From NCBI GenBank assembly GCA_910577045.1, contig CAJTLB010000019.1, positions 1-62,429 on the forward strand: 62,429 bases of DNA, in the 5' to 3' direction. The notes below the pieces were generated by a model. That model saw only the letters and a list, made by a program, of their open reading frames with translations, searched no databases and was not told the DNA's origin. This stretch comes from an uncultured Lachnospiraceae bacterium. Its GTDB lineage: Bacteria; Bacillota; Clostridia; Lachnospirales; Lachnospiraceae. The translations under genes and the position numbers were made by a program. Shown in pieces: positions 1-9,179 of this stretch (positions within the stretch are counted from its first letter, which is position 1; each line of letters opens with the position of its first letter).

Positions 1-719
1 GGGCACATAGAGGGTGCAGCCAGAATTATCCAGAAAATACCATGTTAGCGTTTGAAAAAGCAGCTAATTTACAAGGCTTAACAGGGATAGAATTAGATAT
101 TCAACTGTCGAAAGATGGTCATATGGTGGTAATCCATGATGAACGGGTGGACAGGACAACAGAAGGCATGGGAGAAGTACAACTACATACACTTTTTGAA
201 CTAAAGCACTTTCATATTGATGCAGGAAATGGAAAAAAGGAACGGGTTCCAACCATAGAAGAAGTATTGGATTTGTTAGAGCCTAGGATGAAACAAGGGT
301 TTTTACTAAATATTGAACTGAAGAATAGCCGTATCCCTTATTTAGGCATGGAAGAGAAGATTGTAGAACTGATCCAGCAAAGAGGGCTCCAAGAATCCGT
401 GGTATATTCTTCTTTTAGTGCCTTATCTTTGGAAAAGCTAAGGAAATTAGACCCAAAGGCAGAAATTGGGATATTGGATGGGAAAGTATCCGATTGTCTG
501 TATAAATTGCAAGGAGGATGTGGGGCAACAGTATTGCATCCATATTGGCAAGGGATCGATTTACCAGCAGAGAGGTTAAAAGGCTATACCATAAGGGCGT
601 GGTTTGGCGGGCATCTATATCCAGAAAAACCAACAGGCGCAAAGCTGGATCTGAGAAAACTAGAAGAGCAAGGAATAACCGATGTGATTTTAAATGAACC
701 AGAAAGTTATGTAGAATAA
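1..719 (+). CDS. Glycerophosphodiester phosphodiesterase, 5' end missing
   Basis: This is the C-terminal part of a GDPD-family enzyme, which hydrolyses glycerophosphodiesters to sn-glycerol 3-phosphate and an alcohol. The open frame runs in from the window edge (codons from base 3). It reads AHRGCSQNYPENT just before the first internal Met at 42, matching the family's conserved N-terminal HRG...PENT metal/substrate motif, so the Met at 42 is not the start. Further family features are E-L-D-I-Q (metal ligands), the VIHDE/DRTT segment and an N-I-E-L-K strand. It lies 23 bp upstream of the TarI-like gene and heads the visible part of the glycan operon. Inferred role: turnover of glycerophosphate-type polymers or lipids. 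It could also be a general lipid GDPD. Confidence 0.9.
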   Translation, partial: AHRGCSQNYPENTMLAFEKAANLQGLTGIELDIQLSKDGHMVVIHDERVDRTTEGMGEVQLHTLFELKHFHIDAGNGKKERVPTIEEVLDLLEPRMKQGFLLNIELKNSRIPYLGMEEKIVELIQQRGLQESVVYSSFSALSLEKLRKLDPKAEIGILDGKVSDCLYKLQGGCGATVLHPYWQGIDLPAERLKGYTIRAWFGGHLYPEKPTGAKLDLRKLEEQGITDVILNEPESYVE

Positions 720-742
720 AGAAGGACGAATGGAGAAGCAAA

Positions 743-1474
743 GTGAATATTGCGGTAGTGCTGGCGGCTGGTGTAGGACAGCGGATGAGGAATGGCGGAT
801 TGCCAAAACAGTTTTTAAAATTAATGGGGAAGCCAATTGTGATTTACACATTAGAAAAGTTTGAAGCAAGTGAGGAAATTGATAAGGTAATTATGGTTTG
901 CCATGGAAGTTACCTAGAACATATGCAGAAGCTGCTTTCCTTATACCAAATACAAAAAGTAGAACAAGTAATTGTAGGAGGGAATGACAGACAGGGCAGT
1001 TTACAAAGAGGGTTAGAGGCAGTGGTACAAAACGGCGGGAAGCCAGAGGATATTGTCTTAATCCATGATGGGGTGCGCCCTTTAGTAGAATTGGCAACAA
1101 TCCATGAGAATATTAGGGTTGCCAAACAGTATGGCTGTGCAATTACGGTGCATCCTGTTACAGAGTCAGTAGTGATTACAGAGACAGAGGAAGCTGCTAT
1201 GGCAGACTTTAAAAAAAGGGCAGACACCTATTCCATGACAGCCCCCCAGACATTCCGTTTAGGGGAAATTTTACATGCTTACCAACAGGTAGATACAGAG
1301 GAAAAAAGAGAAGTCCCTTTGTTAGATGCTGCCATGGTGTATGCACAAGCAGGCGGTGCGATCCATTTAGTGAAAGAACAGGGTGCTAATATTAAGATTA
1401 CAACTCCAGAGGATTTTTATTTCCTAAAGGCGATTTTAGAACTAGAAGAGAATAAATATGTGTTTGGATTATAG
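743..1474 (+). CDS. TarI/IspD-family cytidylyltransferase (ribitol-5-phosphate type likely)
   Basis: A 243-residue nucleotidyltransferase of the IspD/TarI family, which makes a CDP-alcohol from CTP and a polyol phosphate. The N-terminus shows the nucleotide-binding LAAGVGQRM loop followed by PKQF, and a mid-protein HDGVRP motif. The closing ITTPEDF segment is also typical. The start is GTG at 743, with GGAG seven bases upstream. Overall layout (NGGLPKQFLKL, TAPQTF) looks closer to TarI than to IspD. The neighbours (SDR, TagF-like transferase) also favour CDP-ribitol or a related CDP-polyol for a surface polymer. An isoprenoid role (IspD) cannot be excluded from sequence alone. Confidence 0.82.
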   Translation: MNIAVVLAAGVGQRMRNGGLPKQFLKLMGKPIVIYTLEKFEASEEIDKVIMVCHGSYLEHMQKLLSLYQIQKVEQVIVGGNDRQGSLQRGLEAVVQNGGKPEDIVLIHDGVRPLVELATIHENIRVAKQYGCAITVHPVTESVVITETEEAAMADFKKRADTYSMTAPQTFRLGEILHAYQQVDTEEKREVPLLDAAMVYAQAGGAIHLVKEQGANIKITTPEDFYFLKAILELEENKYVFGL

Positions 1475-1483
1475 GAGAAGGGC

Positions 1484-2521
1484 ATGGTAGAACAAAGAGA
1501 TATTGAAATTATATTAAATAACCCGATTGATTGGGAATGGTTCCGGGATAAAACCGTATTGATCACAGGGGCAACGGGGCGCTTGGGCATGTATCTTGTG
1601 GAAGCGATTAGTAAAGCAAATATTGATTGGAATTTGAATATTACAATCCTAGCCTTAGCAAGAAAGAAGGAAAAATTAGAAGAGGTTTTTGGGGAATCCT
1701 TGTTATTACCTTATCTTTATACTTTAGTACAAGATATTACAGAGCCTATCAAGTGGGAAGGGAAAGTCCATGCAATTTTTCATACCGCAGGATTGGCAAG
1801 CCCAAAGGATTTTACAAATTGGCCAGTGGATACATTATGGGGGCATGTGCAAGGGACGAGGAATGTTTTAGAGTTAGCAAGGGAGAAAAAAACGGAGAAA
1901 GTTCTTTATGTGTCAACGGTAGAAGTCTATGGGGAATGGGCAAAAGAAGAAGGAATCCGGGAAGAGGATATGGGGCCTATGCGTTGTGATAATGCAAGAG
2001 CATGTTACCCAGAAGCAAAGCGGCTGTGTGAAACGATGTTTGCAGCATACCAGGAACAATACCAAGTCCCTTATGTGGGAGTAAGGCTCTGCCATACTTT
2101 TGGGCCAGGGATTTCCTTAGAAGATGGAAGGGCTTTCTCAGAATTTATCCGAAATGTGATAAAAGGGGAAGACATTGTACTACAGACAGAAGGAAGTGCA
2201 GAAAGAACCTATACCTATGTAGCAGATGCCATAGGGGCAATGTTGTTAGCCTTTACCAAAGGAAAAGAGACATATTATAATATTGCGAATGTAGAGAACC
2301 TAATTAGTATTCGTGATTTAGCAGAATTAATCGCAGGGTTAGATAAGGAAGGGAAAACAAAAGTCCGTTACCAGAAACAAGATCAAACATTGAAATATTT
2401 GCCTTTCCATTTGGGGATTATGGATGTAAGACGGATTATGGAACTTGGATGGCGGCCACAAGTGGGGCTTGCCGAGGCATTCCGTTATACCTTGGAATCT
2501 TTTCGGCAAAGGCAGGAATAG
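1484..2521 (+). CDS. Extended SDR, NAD-dependent epimerase/dehydratase
   Basis: A 345-residue extended short-chain dehydrogenase/reductase acting on a nucleotide sugar or CDP-polyol precursor. The Rossmann glycine motif TGATGRLG is at residues 28-35. The catalytic Ser/Thr strand reads STVEVYG and the Tyr-Lys pair is YPEAK. The RLCHTFGP segment downstream is typical of dTDP-glucose dehydratase/UDP-xylose synthase relatives. It starts 9 bp after the cytidylyltransferase and ends just before the TagF-like gene. In TarI loci the usual partner is the MDR-type reductase TarJ, so an SDR here may do the equivalent reduction or make a different precursor. Substrate unknown. Confidence 0.85.
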   Translation: MVEQRDIEIILNNPIDWEWFRDKTVLITGATGRLGMYLVEAISKANIDWNLNITILALARKKEKLEEVFGESLLLPYLYTLVQDITEPIKWEGKVHAIFHTAGLASPKDFTNWPVDTLWGHVQGTRNVLELAREKKTEKVLYVSTVEVYGEWAKEEGIREEDMGPMRCDNARACYPEAKRLCETMFAAYQEQYQVPYVGVRLCHTFGPGISLEDGRAFSEFIRNVIKGEDIVLQTEGSAERTYTYVADAIGAMLLAFTKGKETYYNIANVENLISIRDLAELIAGLDKEGKTKVRYQKQDQTLKYLPFHLGIMDVRRIMELGWRPQVGLAEAFRYTLESFRQRQE

Positions 2522-2535
2522 GAGTGAATAGGGAA

Positions 2536-3759
2536 ATGGAGAAGGAACAAAGATATATCCAAAAACGGTTATGGAAGGCAAGGGTACAAAGTATACTGTT
2601 TTATTTGTTCCGTATCTTTCCCATAAACCAAAAGAAAATTGTATTTTGCTGTATTGAGGGGAGTACAGGGTATAGTTGTAACCCGAAATATATTGCAGAA
2701 GAATTAATCCGTAGGAAAGCAGGGTACCAGCTTATCTGGCTGGTAAATGAGAAAGGGAAGAAGTTCCCAAAAGAAATTGAGGTAGTAGAAAATACGTTGT
2801 GGAACAGAGCATATCAGTTGTCAACCGCGCATATCTGGATTGACAATAGCCGGAAACAATTAGAAGTACGGAAAAGGAAAGGGCAACTCTATTTACAGAC
2901 ATGGCACGCAAAATTGGGATTTAAACCAACTTGCTTAGATCGGGGGGCATCTTTTTCCAAAATTGCCTATTTGGTGAGTAAACATGATTCCGATATGATT
3001 GATTATGTACTTTCCAATTCGAAATGGTATGATAAAACGTTGCCAACAGGAATGATATATTCTGGGAAAACCTTGCGGACAGGCTCCCCTCGGTGTGATG
3101 GGCTAGTGGGGGATAGGGAAGGAGCAAGGAAAAGGGTAAGAGAGAAGTACCAATTGCCAAAAGAAGTAAAGATTGTAATGTATGCGCCAACGTTCCGCGG
3201 GGGAAGCCAAGAGACAGAAAGAAGTATCCAGGTAGGGGAAGGGCTTTTGGAATACCAAAGGGTAATTGAAGCAATGGAGAGGCGTTTTCCAGGGAAGTGG
3301 TATATGTGTTTGCGTCTGCATCCACAGTTAGTAGCCAGGGGATTATGCCAGAAGGAAGGGATAAAAGAAAGGGAAAGAGTTATTGATAGCAGCAAAGAAG
3401 ATGATATGTACGAGATATTGGCAGGGTGTGATGCGTTTATTACCGATTATTCGAGTGCAGCGTTTGATGCAGCAGTAATGAGGGTACCTATCTTTTTATA
3501 TGCAGAGGACTATAAGGAGTATGAAAAGGAGAGAGGGAAGCTATTATGGGATATGAGGAAGTTGCCCTTTCCTTTGGCAACGAATGAGGAAGAACTTGAA
3601 GAAGAGATTCAGGGGTTTAAGGAAAGCATTTATCAGGAAAAATTGGAAGAGTTGTTTTTAGAGGCAGAAATGGTAGAAGATGGGAGAGCATCGGCAAGGG
3701 TTGCGGATTGGATAGGAAAGTGGATACAAAATGGAAAAGAAATATCAAACAGAGATTGA
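2536..3759 (+). CDS. CDP-glycerol/ribitol glycerophosphotransferase-like protein (TagF/TarL family)
   Basis: A member of the TagF/TarF/TarL family (GT-B fold), which transfers polyol phosphate from a CDP-alcohol to a growing teichoic-acid-like chain at the cytoplasmic membrane face. About 407 residues. Recognisable segments are YLQTWHAKLGFK (conserved QTWH), MYAPTFR, RLHPQL and FITDYSSAAFDAA, the last two being the family's CDP-binding region. I chose ATG 2536 because AGGAG lies at 2520-2524; an in-frame GTG at 2524 is the alternative. The longer open frame overlaps the SDR and is unlikely to be used that far. Together with the two preceding genes it suggests a phosphodiester polymer. The 3' end overlaps the next gene by 29 bases. 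Confidence 0.88.
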   Translation: MEKEQRYIQKRLWKARVQSILFYLFRIFPINQKKIVFCCIEGSTGYSCNPKYIAEELIRRKAGYQLIWLVNEKGKKFPKEIEVVENTLWNRAYQLSTAHIWIDNSRKQLEVRKRKGQLYLQTWHAKLGFKPTCLDRGASFSKIAYLVSKHDSDMIDYVLSNSKWYDKTLPTGMIYSGKTLRTGSPRCDGLVGDREGARKRVREKYQLPKEVKIVMYAPTFRGGSQETERSIQVGEGLLEYQRVIEAMERRFPGKWYMCLRLHPQLVARGLCQKEGIKERERVIDSSKEDDMYEILAGCDAFITDYSSAAFDAAVMRVPIFLYAEDYKEYEKERGKLLWDMRKLPFPLATNEEELEEEIQGFKESIYQEKLEELFLEAEMVEDGRASARVADWIGKWIQNGKEISNRD

Positions 3760-5830
3760 TGAATTTCAGGCTAGGTTTCAAAAGTACAAGGACAAGAGAA
3801 TTGTTTTATATGGAATTGGGCGGTATACAGCGACTTTGTTAGATGGCCAACAAGGGTTCCATTTTGTAGGGCTTATGGATAAGGACCCAGAAAATATAGG
3901 AAAACACTTATTTGGGCTGCCAGTAATGGATGTAAGGACAGTAGAACAACAAGCAGATTTAATTGTAATTAATACATCAGAAACATATTGGGAATTGATT
4001 TATAGCCGGCTACAAGGAATAAAAATTCCTGTTTATTATAAAAATGGGGAAAGGGCAAGGCGGCAAGAACAAGATATATGCCATAATCCTTTTCAAGGAT
4101 TGTCATATCAGGGGCTTTGGGCAAAAATAAAAGCTGCTGACGTTGTTTCTTTTGATTTTTTTGACACTCTTTTTATGAGGAGTGTATGTAGCCCACAGGA
4201 TATATTCCGGTTTATGGATATAGAGTGGGAAAAAAAGCAAATAGGATTTACTTTTTCAGAAATGCGGAATAAGGCAAAAAAAGAACTAAGAAAAGCATAT
4301 TCTTTAGAAGAGTTGTATAGGCAAATGGAGGTTATGCTTCAATTGCCTGATATGGCATTAGAAGATGAAAAAGAAAGAGAAATGGAATTAGAGGAGGAGC
4401 AATTAGTTCCTCGTATAGAGTTGCTTTCCTGTTTTAAGCAAGCCTGTAAAATGGGAAAAGAGGTATATATTATAAGTGATATGTACCTTCCAGAAAAGTT
4501 TTATCGGAAGGTATTAGAATCATATAAGATTTTTCTCCCAGAAGGCCATATTTTGTTATCCCATGCCTTAGATGCTAGTAAATCAGATGGGACATTATGG
4601 GGTTATTATATAAAAACAATAGTAAAAGGTAAGCAGGCATTACATATTGGGGATAATCAAAGGGCAGATATGGAGGAAGCAAAGAAAGCAGGGGTAGAAA
4701 CATATCTGGCGCCTTCTGCATGGGCATTATTTGGGGTTTCTTCCATAAAAGACGCTGCCTATCGGGTTGGAAGCCTTTATAGTACAGTGGTAATGGGGCT
4801 TTTATTAAAAGAATTGTTCCATAACCCATATATATTACAAGAGCCACAAGGAAAAATAGAGATAAAGAAAAACCAACAGATGGGTTATTGTGTGTTTGGG
4901 CCAGTAATTTTAACGTTCTGTTTATGGCTGCTAAAAAAAAGTAAACAGGATAGGGTAAAGAAATTAGTATTTTTGTCTAGGGATGGGTATTTTCTGAAAC
5001 AGGAATTTGAGTTTTTGTGTGGACAGTTGGGAGAGGAAATAGAAACAAGTTATTTGGGGATATCAAGGCAGCTTGCTATGGTGGCCGCTATTGAATCAAA
5101 AGAGGATTTATTGGAATATATTACCATGCCTTATACTGGCAGTATAAAAGAACGGTTTGCAGACCGCTTAGGGATAGAAGGGATAGAAGAAAAACCAGGA
5201 TGGCAGATAGAAGATTATATTACTTTTTATTTGCCAGAAATAAAGAAGTATGTAGAGAAGGTAAGGAGTGGCTATTTGTCTTATTTGGGACAAATGGCGT
5301 TAGATCAGGGGTGTGCCATTGTAGATTTAGGGTATTATGGCAATAACCAAAGGTACTTAAATAAATTAACAAAAAATGCAATGCCAGGATATTATTTTAA
5401 TGCGAATCTTTCAAAGCAAAACCAAAATACAGAAAAACAAAAAATGGAGGCTTGTTTTCAAGAAAAAGAGAATCTAACAGGGGAAAACAGCCAAGTAAAA
5501 AGAAAGATGATTTATATAGAAAGTTTTTTAACGGCTCCTTATGGAATGGTAAAAGCAGTAAGCGGGGAAGGGGTATTTCTATGTGCCCCTAAAAAGAAGA
5601 ACCAGGAGCATTTTCAGGAGAAGGTAGAGATTCATCAGGGCGTGGAAGATTTCATAAAAGACTATGTAAAAAATGCAGGAGAATTTAAAATCCCAGAAGA
5701 TATAGCATTTGTGGATTGGTTTTATGGTTATGGAATCAATGGAGGATTTTCTTTTACAGAGGAAATAAAAAGTAGTTTTTATAATGATAATGCGATGATG
5801 AACCGGATGGAATCCATGTTATTTTATTAG
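3731..5830 (+). CDS. Large HAD-superfamily protein with N-terminal YGAG-type module
   Basis: A 699-residue protein of the large polysaccharide-locus HAD type (COG5610-like). Residues 20-110 form the Rossmann-like module (IVLYGIGRYTA, then FVGLMDKD). The HAD core follows: motif I DFFDT at 142-146, motif II ISD at 248-250, a Lys at 284 and motif IV GDNQRAD at 307-313. After that comes a conserved LVFLSRDGYFLK segment shared with the other two large HAD proteins of the locus. The first catalytic Asp and the GDNxxxD aspartates are present, so phosphatase or phosphotransferase chemistry is plausible. Substrate unknown. The start overlaps the preceding gene by 29 bases, suggesting translational coupling. 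Here the module is N-terminal; in its two paralogues it is C-terminal. Confidence 0.8.
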   Translation: MEKKYQTEIDEFQARFQKYKDKRIVLYGIGRYTATLLDGQQGFHFVGLMDKDPENIGKHLFGLPVMDVRTVEQQADLIVINTSETYWELIYSRLQGIKIPVYYKNGERARRQEQDICHNPFQGLSYQGLWAKIKAADVVSFDFFDTLFMRSVCSPQDIFRFMDIEWEKKQIGFTFSEMRNKAKKELRKAYSLEELYRQMEVMLQLPDMALEDEKEREMELEEEQLVPRIELLSCFKQACKMGKEVYIISDMYLPEKFYRKVLESYKIFLPEGHILLSHALDASKSDGTLWGYYIKTIVKGKQALHIGDNQRADMEEAKKAGVETYLAPSAWALFGVSSIKDAAYRVGSLYSTVVMGLLLKELFHNPYILQEPQGKIEIKKNQQMGYCVFGPVILTFCLWLLKKSKQDRVKKLVFLSRDGYFLKQEFEFLCGQLGEEIETSYLGISRQLAMVAAIESKEDLLEYITMPYTGSIKERFADRLGIEGIEEKPGWQIEDYITFYLPEIKKYVEKVRSGYLSYLGQMALDQGCAIVDLGYYGNNQRYLNKLTKNAMPGYYFNANLSKQNQNTEKQKMEACFQEKENLTGENSQVKRKMIYIESFLTAPYGMVKAVSGEGVFLCAPKKKNQEHFQEKVEIHQGVEDFIKDYVKNAGEFKIPEDIAFVDWFYGYGINGGFSFTEEIKSSFYNDNAMMNRMESMLFY

Positions 5831-5849
5831 AAGATTAGGAGGGGGTCAT

Positions 5850-6992
5850 ATGCGAAGTGATTTGGGGAAGCTAACGAAGGATTGGGACCAGATACAACAG
5901 ATTGTGTTATATGGGGCAGGAATTGTGGGCGGTATCTGTAAAACTTTGTTTGAACGAGTGGAATTGGAAATTCCTTTTGTAATTGATCAAGATCAAAAGA
6001 AGCAAGGGACGTATTGGATGGGTATCCCTATTATTTCTTATGAAGAGGCAAAACCAAAGCTTACAAACCAAAAAATTGTAGTAATGGCGGGGCATACTGC
6101 GTATGGGAAGATTACAGAATTTTTAAATGGGCAGGGCCTTGTAGAATTTCAAGATTTTTGTAATGTGGGGCATTTTATGTCAGAATGGCTGTGGTCTGCC
6201 AAACAAATGAATTGTGTATTTCATGTAGATATGACAATTACTACGAAATGTACTTTAAATTGCAGGCATTGTAATTTGTTTATCCCTTACCATAAAGAAC
6301 AAGTCCATTTTTCATTTGAAGAAATGAAACAAAATATTGATCTATTTTTTAAACGGATTGATTTTGTAACTTATTTTGGCTTAATTGGCGGAGAAACATT
6401 TTTACATCCAGAATTAGAAGATTGTATTCGGTATTTAGGGGAAAATTACCGGAAACAGATAGGAAGGATTACAGTAGTAACAAATGGGACAGTAACTCCT
6501 ACAGAATCCCTACTAGAAGCAATAAAAAAATATGAGATGTATTTAAGTATTAGTGATTATACAAACGTAGTCCCATATGAGAAAAAGATGGATCAGTTGG
6601 TGCAGAAAGCAAAAGAATATGGAATTGATTATTACAGGAACCCTTCTATCGTATGGACAGATTTTGGGTTTCCAGAGAATCCAATAAAACGTACCCCAGA
6701 GCAGTTAGAGGAACATTTAAATAGCTGCAGGCCAAATTGGAATGCTTTACATGGAGGAAGATTTTATTATTGCAATGTATCCTGGTGTGCAGAACAGAGT
6801 GGGCATTTTCAACTGCAACCAGAAGATTATATAGAATTAGGAAAGATTGATCCAGAAGATAAGGCAGCATGCCGGAAGATTGTGGAATTAAGTAGGGGGA
6901 CAAGCAGTTTTTGCAGGATTTGCGGCGGATGTGGCAAGGATAATACAAACTATGTGCCAACTGGAGTACAAATAAAACGAAATGCCAAGTAG
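5850..6992 (+). CDS. Radical SAM protein with N-terminal YGAG module
   Basis: A 380-residue radical SAM enzyme. Residues 17-105 carry the module (IVLYGAGIVGG, then PFVIDQDQ). The SAM-cluster cysteines CTLNCRHC are C134, C138 and C141, followed by the GGE-type strand LIGGETF. Several cysteines near the C-terminus (CRPNW, YYCNVSWC, FCRICGGCG) suggest a SPASM-like domain holding additional iron-sulfur clusters. This is the first of five such enzymes in the locus. RBS AGGAGGGGG sits just upstream of ATG 5850. The reaction is not predictable; radical chemistry on a sugar or its substituent is an inference from context. Confidence 0.85.
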   Translation: MRSDLGKLTKDWDQIQQIVLYGAGIVGGICKTLFERVELEIPFVIDQDQKKQGTYWMGIPIISYEEAKPKLTNQKIVVMAGHTAYGKITEFLNGQGLVEFQDFCNVGHFMSEWLWSAKQMNCVFHVDMTITTKCTLNCRHCNLFIPYHKEQVHFSFEEMKQNIDLFFKRIDFVTYFGLIGGETFLHPELEDCIRYLGENYRKQIGRITVVTNGTVTPTESLLEAIKKYEMYLSISDYTNVVPYEKKMDQLVQKAKEYGIDYYRNPSIVWTDFGFPENPIKRTPEQLEEHLNSCRPNWNALHGGRFYYCNVSWCAEQSGHFQLQPEDYIELGKIDPEDKAACRKIVELSRGTSSFCRICGGCGKDNTNYVPTGVQIKRNAK

Positions 6993-7011
6993 GCAATAAA
7001 GGAGAAATAAT

Positions 7012-8199
7012 ATGTTTTATGGCGAATTTATTGAGGAAGTAAAAGAATTAATGGCAAGGACAGACCAAATCTATATTTATGGGGCAGGATTACGTGGAAA
7101 GGAACTTTGCCATATTTTAACTAGGAATGGAATACAAATTGATGGGTTTCTTGTAACAGAAATCAAGGGACAAACACAGGCACTAGGCTTCCCTATTTTT
7201 ATGGCGAAGCAGATTATGTATGGCAATGTAGGAATTATTGTTGGGTTAGGGGATATTTACACAAAAGAAGTAATGCAGTATTTAAACGATCAGGAAGTGG
7301 ATATGGGGCGAGTAATAGATGGAGGAATTTATATATCCAAGGATCGAGGATCAAAAGATTTGCAGGACAATCCTACAGTGGAAATTACAACTGTGCTTGG
7401 CTGTAGTGTTAGTTGCCGGTATTGCCCACAGAAAGTATTATTAAAACGGTATTTTGAAACAGATAAAAATAGAAAACATATTATGTCTTTAGAGGATTTT
7501 CGGATATTTTTAAAACATACACCAGAGAATTGTGATTTTATGTTTGCTGGCATGTCTGAGCCATATTTAAACCCAGATTGTACTGAAATGTTAAAGTTAG
7601 CATGTGAAACAGGAAGGAATGTTTCTTTATATACAACATTAGAAGGGGCATCACAAGAAGACGTAGAAGAAATTTTAAAATTGCCATTCCAGTTTGTAGG
7701 CTTACATGTAGCAGATAAAAATAATTTTGCCCGTATAACAGTAACAGAGGAATATTATCAAAAGGTAGAACAATTAATTAACGCAGAAAAACCAAATGGG
7801 GAACCATTTATTAATGACATTAGTGCACAGGCAGAGCCACTTCCAAGAATTTTAGAGCTTTGTAAAGGAAAGTATGAGGTATTAGTTTCTTTGCAGGATA
7901 GGGCAAGAAATTTGGAAGGAGACGAACTAGCAGGCAGAGAGCAGGTTTTAACAAATGAAAGGATTACTTGCTGTTTTAGTGGGCCAAAGTTAAATAACCA
8001 TGTAGTCTTACCAGATGGTACTTTGCTATTATGTAATATGGATTATGGGATGCAGCATATTTTAGGGAATTTAAAAGAAAATACCTATAATGAAATCCGA
8101 AAAGGAGAAGAAATGAAAAAAGTATTTGCTGGAATAGCAGGAGATACTAGCGTAGATTTATTGTGTAGGAAATGTTTATTTGCTATGGTACAAAAATAA
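7012..8199 (+). CDS. Radical SAM/SPASM-like protein with N-terminal YGAG module
   Basis: A 395-residue protein with the module at about residues 18-110 (IYIYGAGLRGKE). The radical SAM motif CSVSCRYC is at C131, C135 and C138. The C-terminal region (VVLPDGTLLLCNMDYGMQHILGNL, continuing to CRKC) has the shape of a SPASM domain, with DGT.LLC and a late CxxC pair. It starts 19 bp after the previous radical SAM gene with RBS GGAG. It is not a close paralogue of its neighbour: the AGMSEP segment replaces the GGE region and the C-terminal cysteine pattern differs. Substrate unknown. Confidence 0.85.
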   Translation: MFYGEFIEEVKELMARTDQIYIYGAGLRGKELCHILTRNGIQIDGFLVTEIKGQTQALGFPIFMAKQIMYGNVGIIVGLGDIYTKEVMQYLNDQEVDMGRVIDGGIYISKDRGSKDLQDNPTVEITTVLGCSVSCRYCPQKVLLKRYFETDKNRKHIMSLEDFRIFLKHTPENCDFMFAGMSEPYLNPDCTEMLKLACETGRNVSLYTTLEGASQEDVEEILKLPFQFVGLHVADKNNFARITVTEEYYQKVEQLINAEKPNGEPFINDISAQAEPLPRILELCKGKYEVLVSLQDRARNLEGDELAGREQVLTNERITCCFSGPKLNNHVVLPDGTLLLCNMDYGMQHILGNLKENTYNEIRKGEEMKKVFAGIAGDTSVDLLCRKCLFAMVQK

Positions 8200-8210
8200 A
8201 GGGGATTAAA

Positions 8211-9134
8211 ATGACAATAATACAAGAGATAAAATTATGTATAGAGCAAAGTTTAGAAAAGGGAAACAAAAATTTTATTATATGTCCTTTTGGTGATATT
8301 GGGATGTAAGTAAAACATGTATTAAACGAAGGATATGGTATAAAAGAAGCATATATTTTGGATAACCATATGTGTAAATATAATTCTAATATTAAGCCAT
8401 TTTCCTTTTTAGAGAGTTTAGATTGTGAAAAATATACCATTATTTTATCATGTTTAGAACGAAATACATTTTTGGAGATAAAAAAATATATAGTAAACTA
8501 TATTTTAGAAGAGAACATTATCTTTCTGGCTTCAATAGAAGATATAATACAAGATAATACGAAAAAGTCATTAGAGAAAAAAATATACACGAAAGTGGGA
8601 AAATACAGTTATGGGCCGTTATGTTATCATTGGTTGGTGGAATCAGTAGGGGCGTTTTGCAGTATTGCTGAAGGAGCAAATGTAGTAGAAAATCATGCAA
8701 TAGACTATATTACAACACACCCCATGCTTTATGTGGGGGGGGGTAAAGATACCATACATCCAAAGAAATATAATGAGTATGAAAAAGAACGATGGTATTT
8801 TAAGGGAGTTACTCCACAGGGGTAGATTCCTAAAACAAAAAGAATAACCATAGGCAATGACGTATGGTTAGGTTTAAATACAATAATTACAAATGGAGCT
8901 AATATAGGCAATGGCGTAATAGCAGGGGCAGGTTCTGTTATAACGAAAGATATTCCAGATTATGCGATTGTAGTAGGTGCCCCAGCTAGAATAATACGGT
9001 ACCGTTATACGCCAGAACAGATTGAAAAATTAAATAAAATTGCTTGGTGGGATTGGACAGATAATGAAATTAGAGAAAGATATAAGGATTTTTATTTACC
9101 TATAGAAGAATTTTTAGAAAAATATACTGTTTAG
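8211..9134 (+). pseudogene. Module plus hexapeptide-repeat acetyltransferase, interrupted by two in-frame stops
   Basis: From ATG 8211 one frame runs to the TAG at 9132, broken only by TAA at 8307-8309 and TAG at 8823-8825. Read through, the N-terminal third is a variant of the locus module (IICPFGDIGM, then a stop). The rest is a CatB/Vat-like left-handed beta-helix acyltransferase: GAFCSIAEGANV, GNDVWLG, NGANIGNGVIAGAGSV and VVGAPARIIRY. The C-terminal AWWDWTDNEI segment is typical of this group. The first stop is one change from a CAA glutamine codon. Frame and family motifs are otherwise intact, suggesting recent inactivation or a sequencing/assembly problem. It would have acetylated a sugar of the polymer. 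Confidence 0.85.
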
Positions 9135-9179
9135 GAATAAAAGATATTTATTATGTTGGAAAAATAAATAGGGAGACAT

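Noticed and set aside
415..741. Minus-strand frames in the glycan genes (for example 415-741, 2921-3325, 23335-23706)
   Set aside because: They are shadows of long plus-strand genes, rich in Leu/Phe/Ser from reverse-read A-rich codons, with no ribosome sites or family motifs.
8211..9134. Stop-codon recoding in the acetyltransferase gene
   Set aside because: Two different stops (TAA and TAG) would both need recoding, no special signal is seen, and all other genes use both codons as normal stops.
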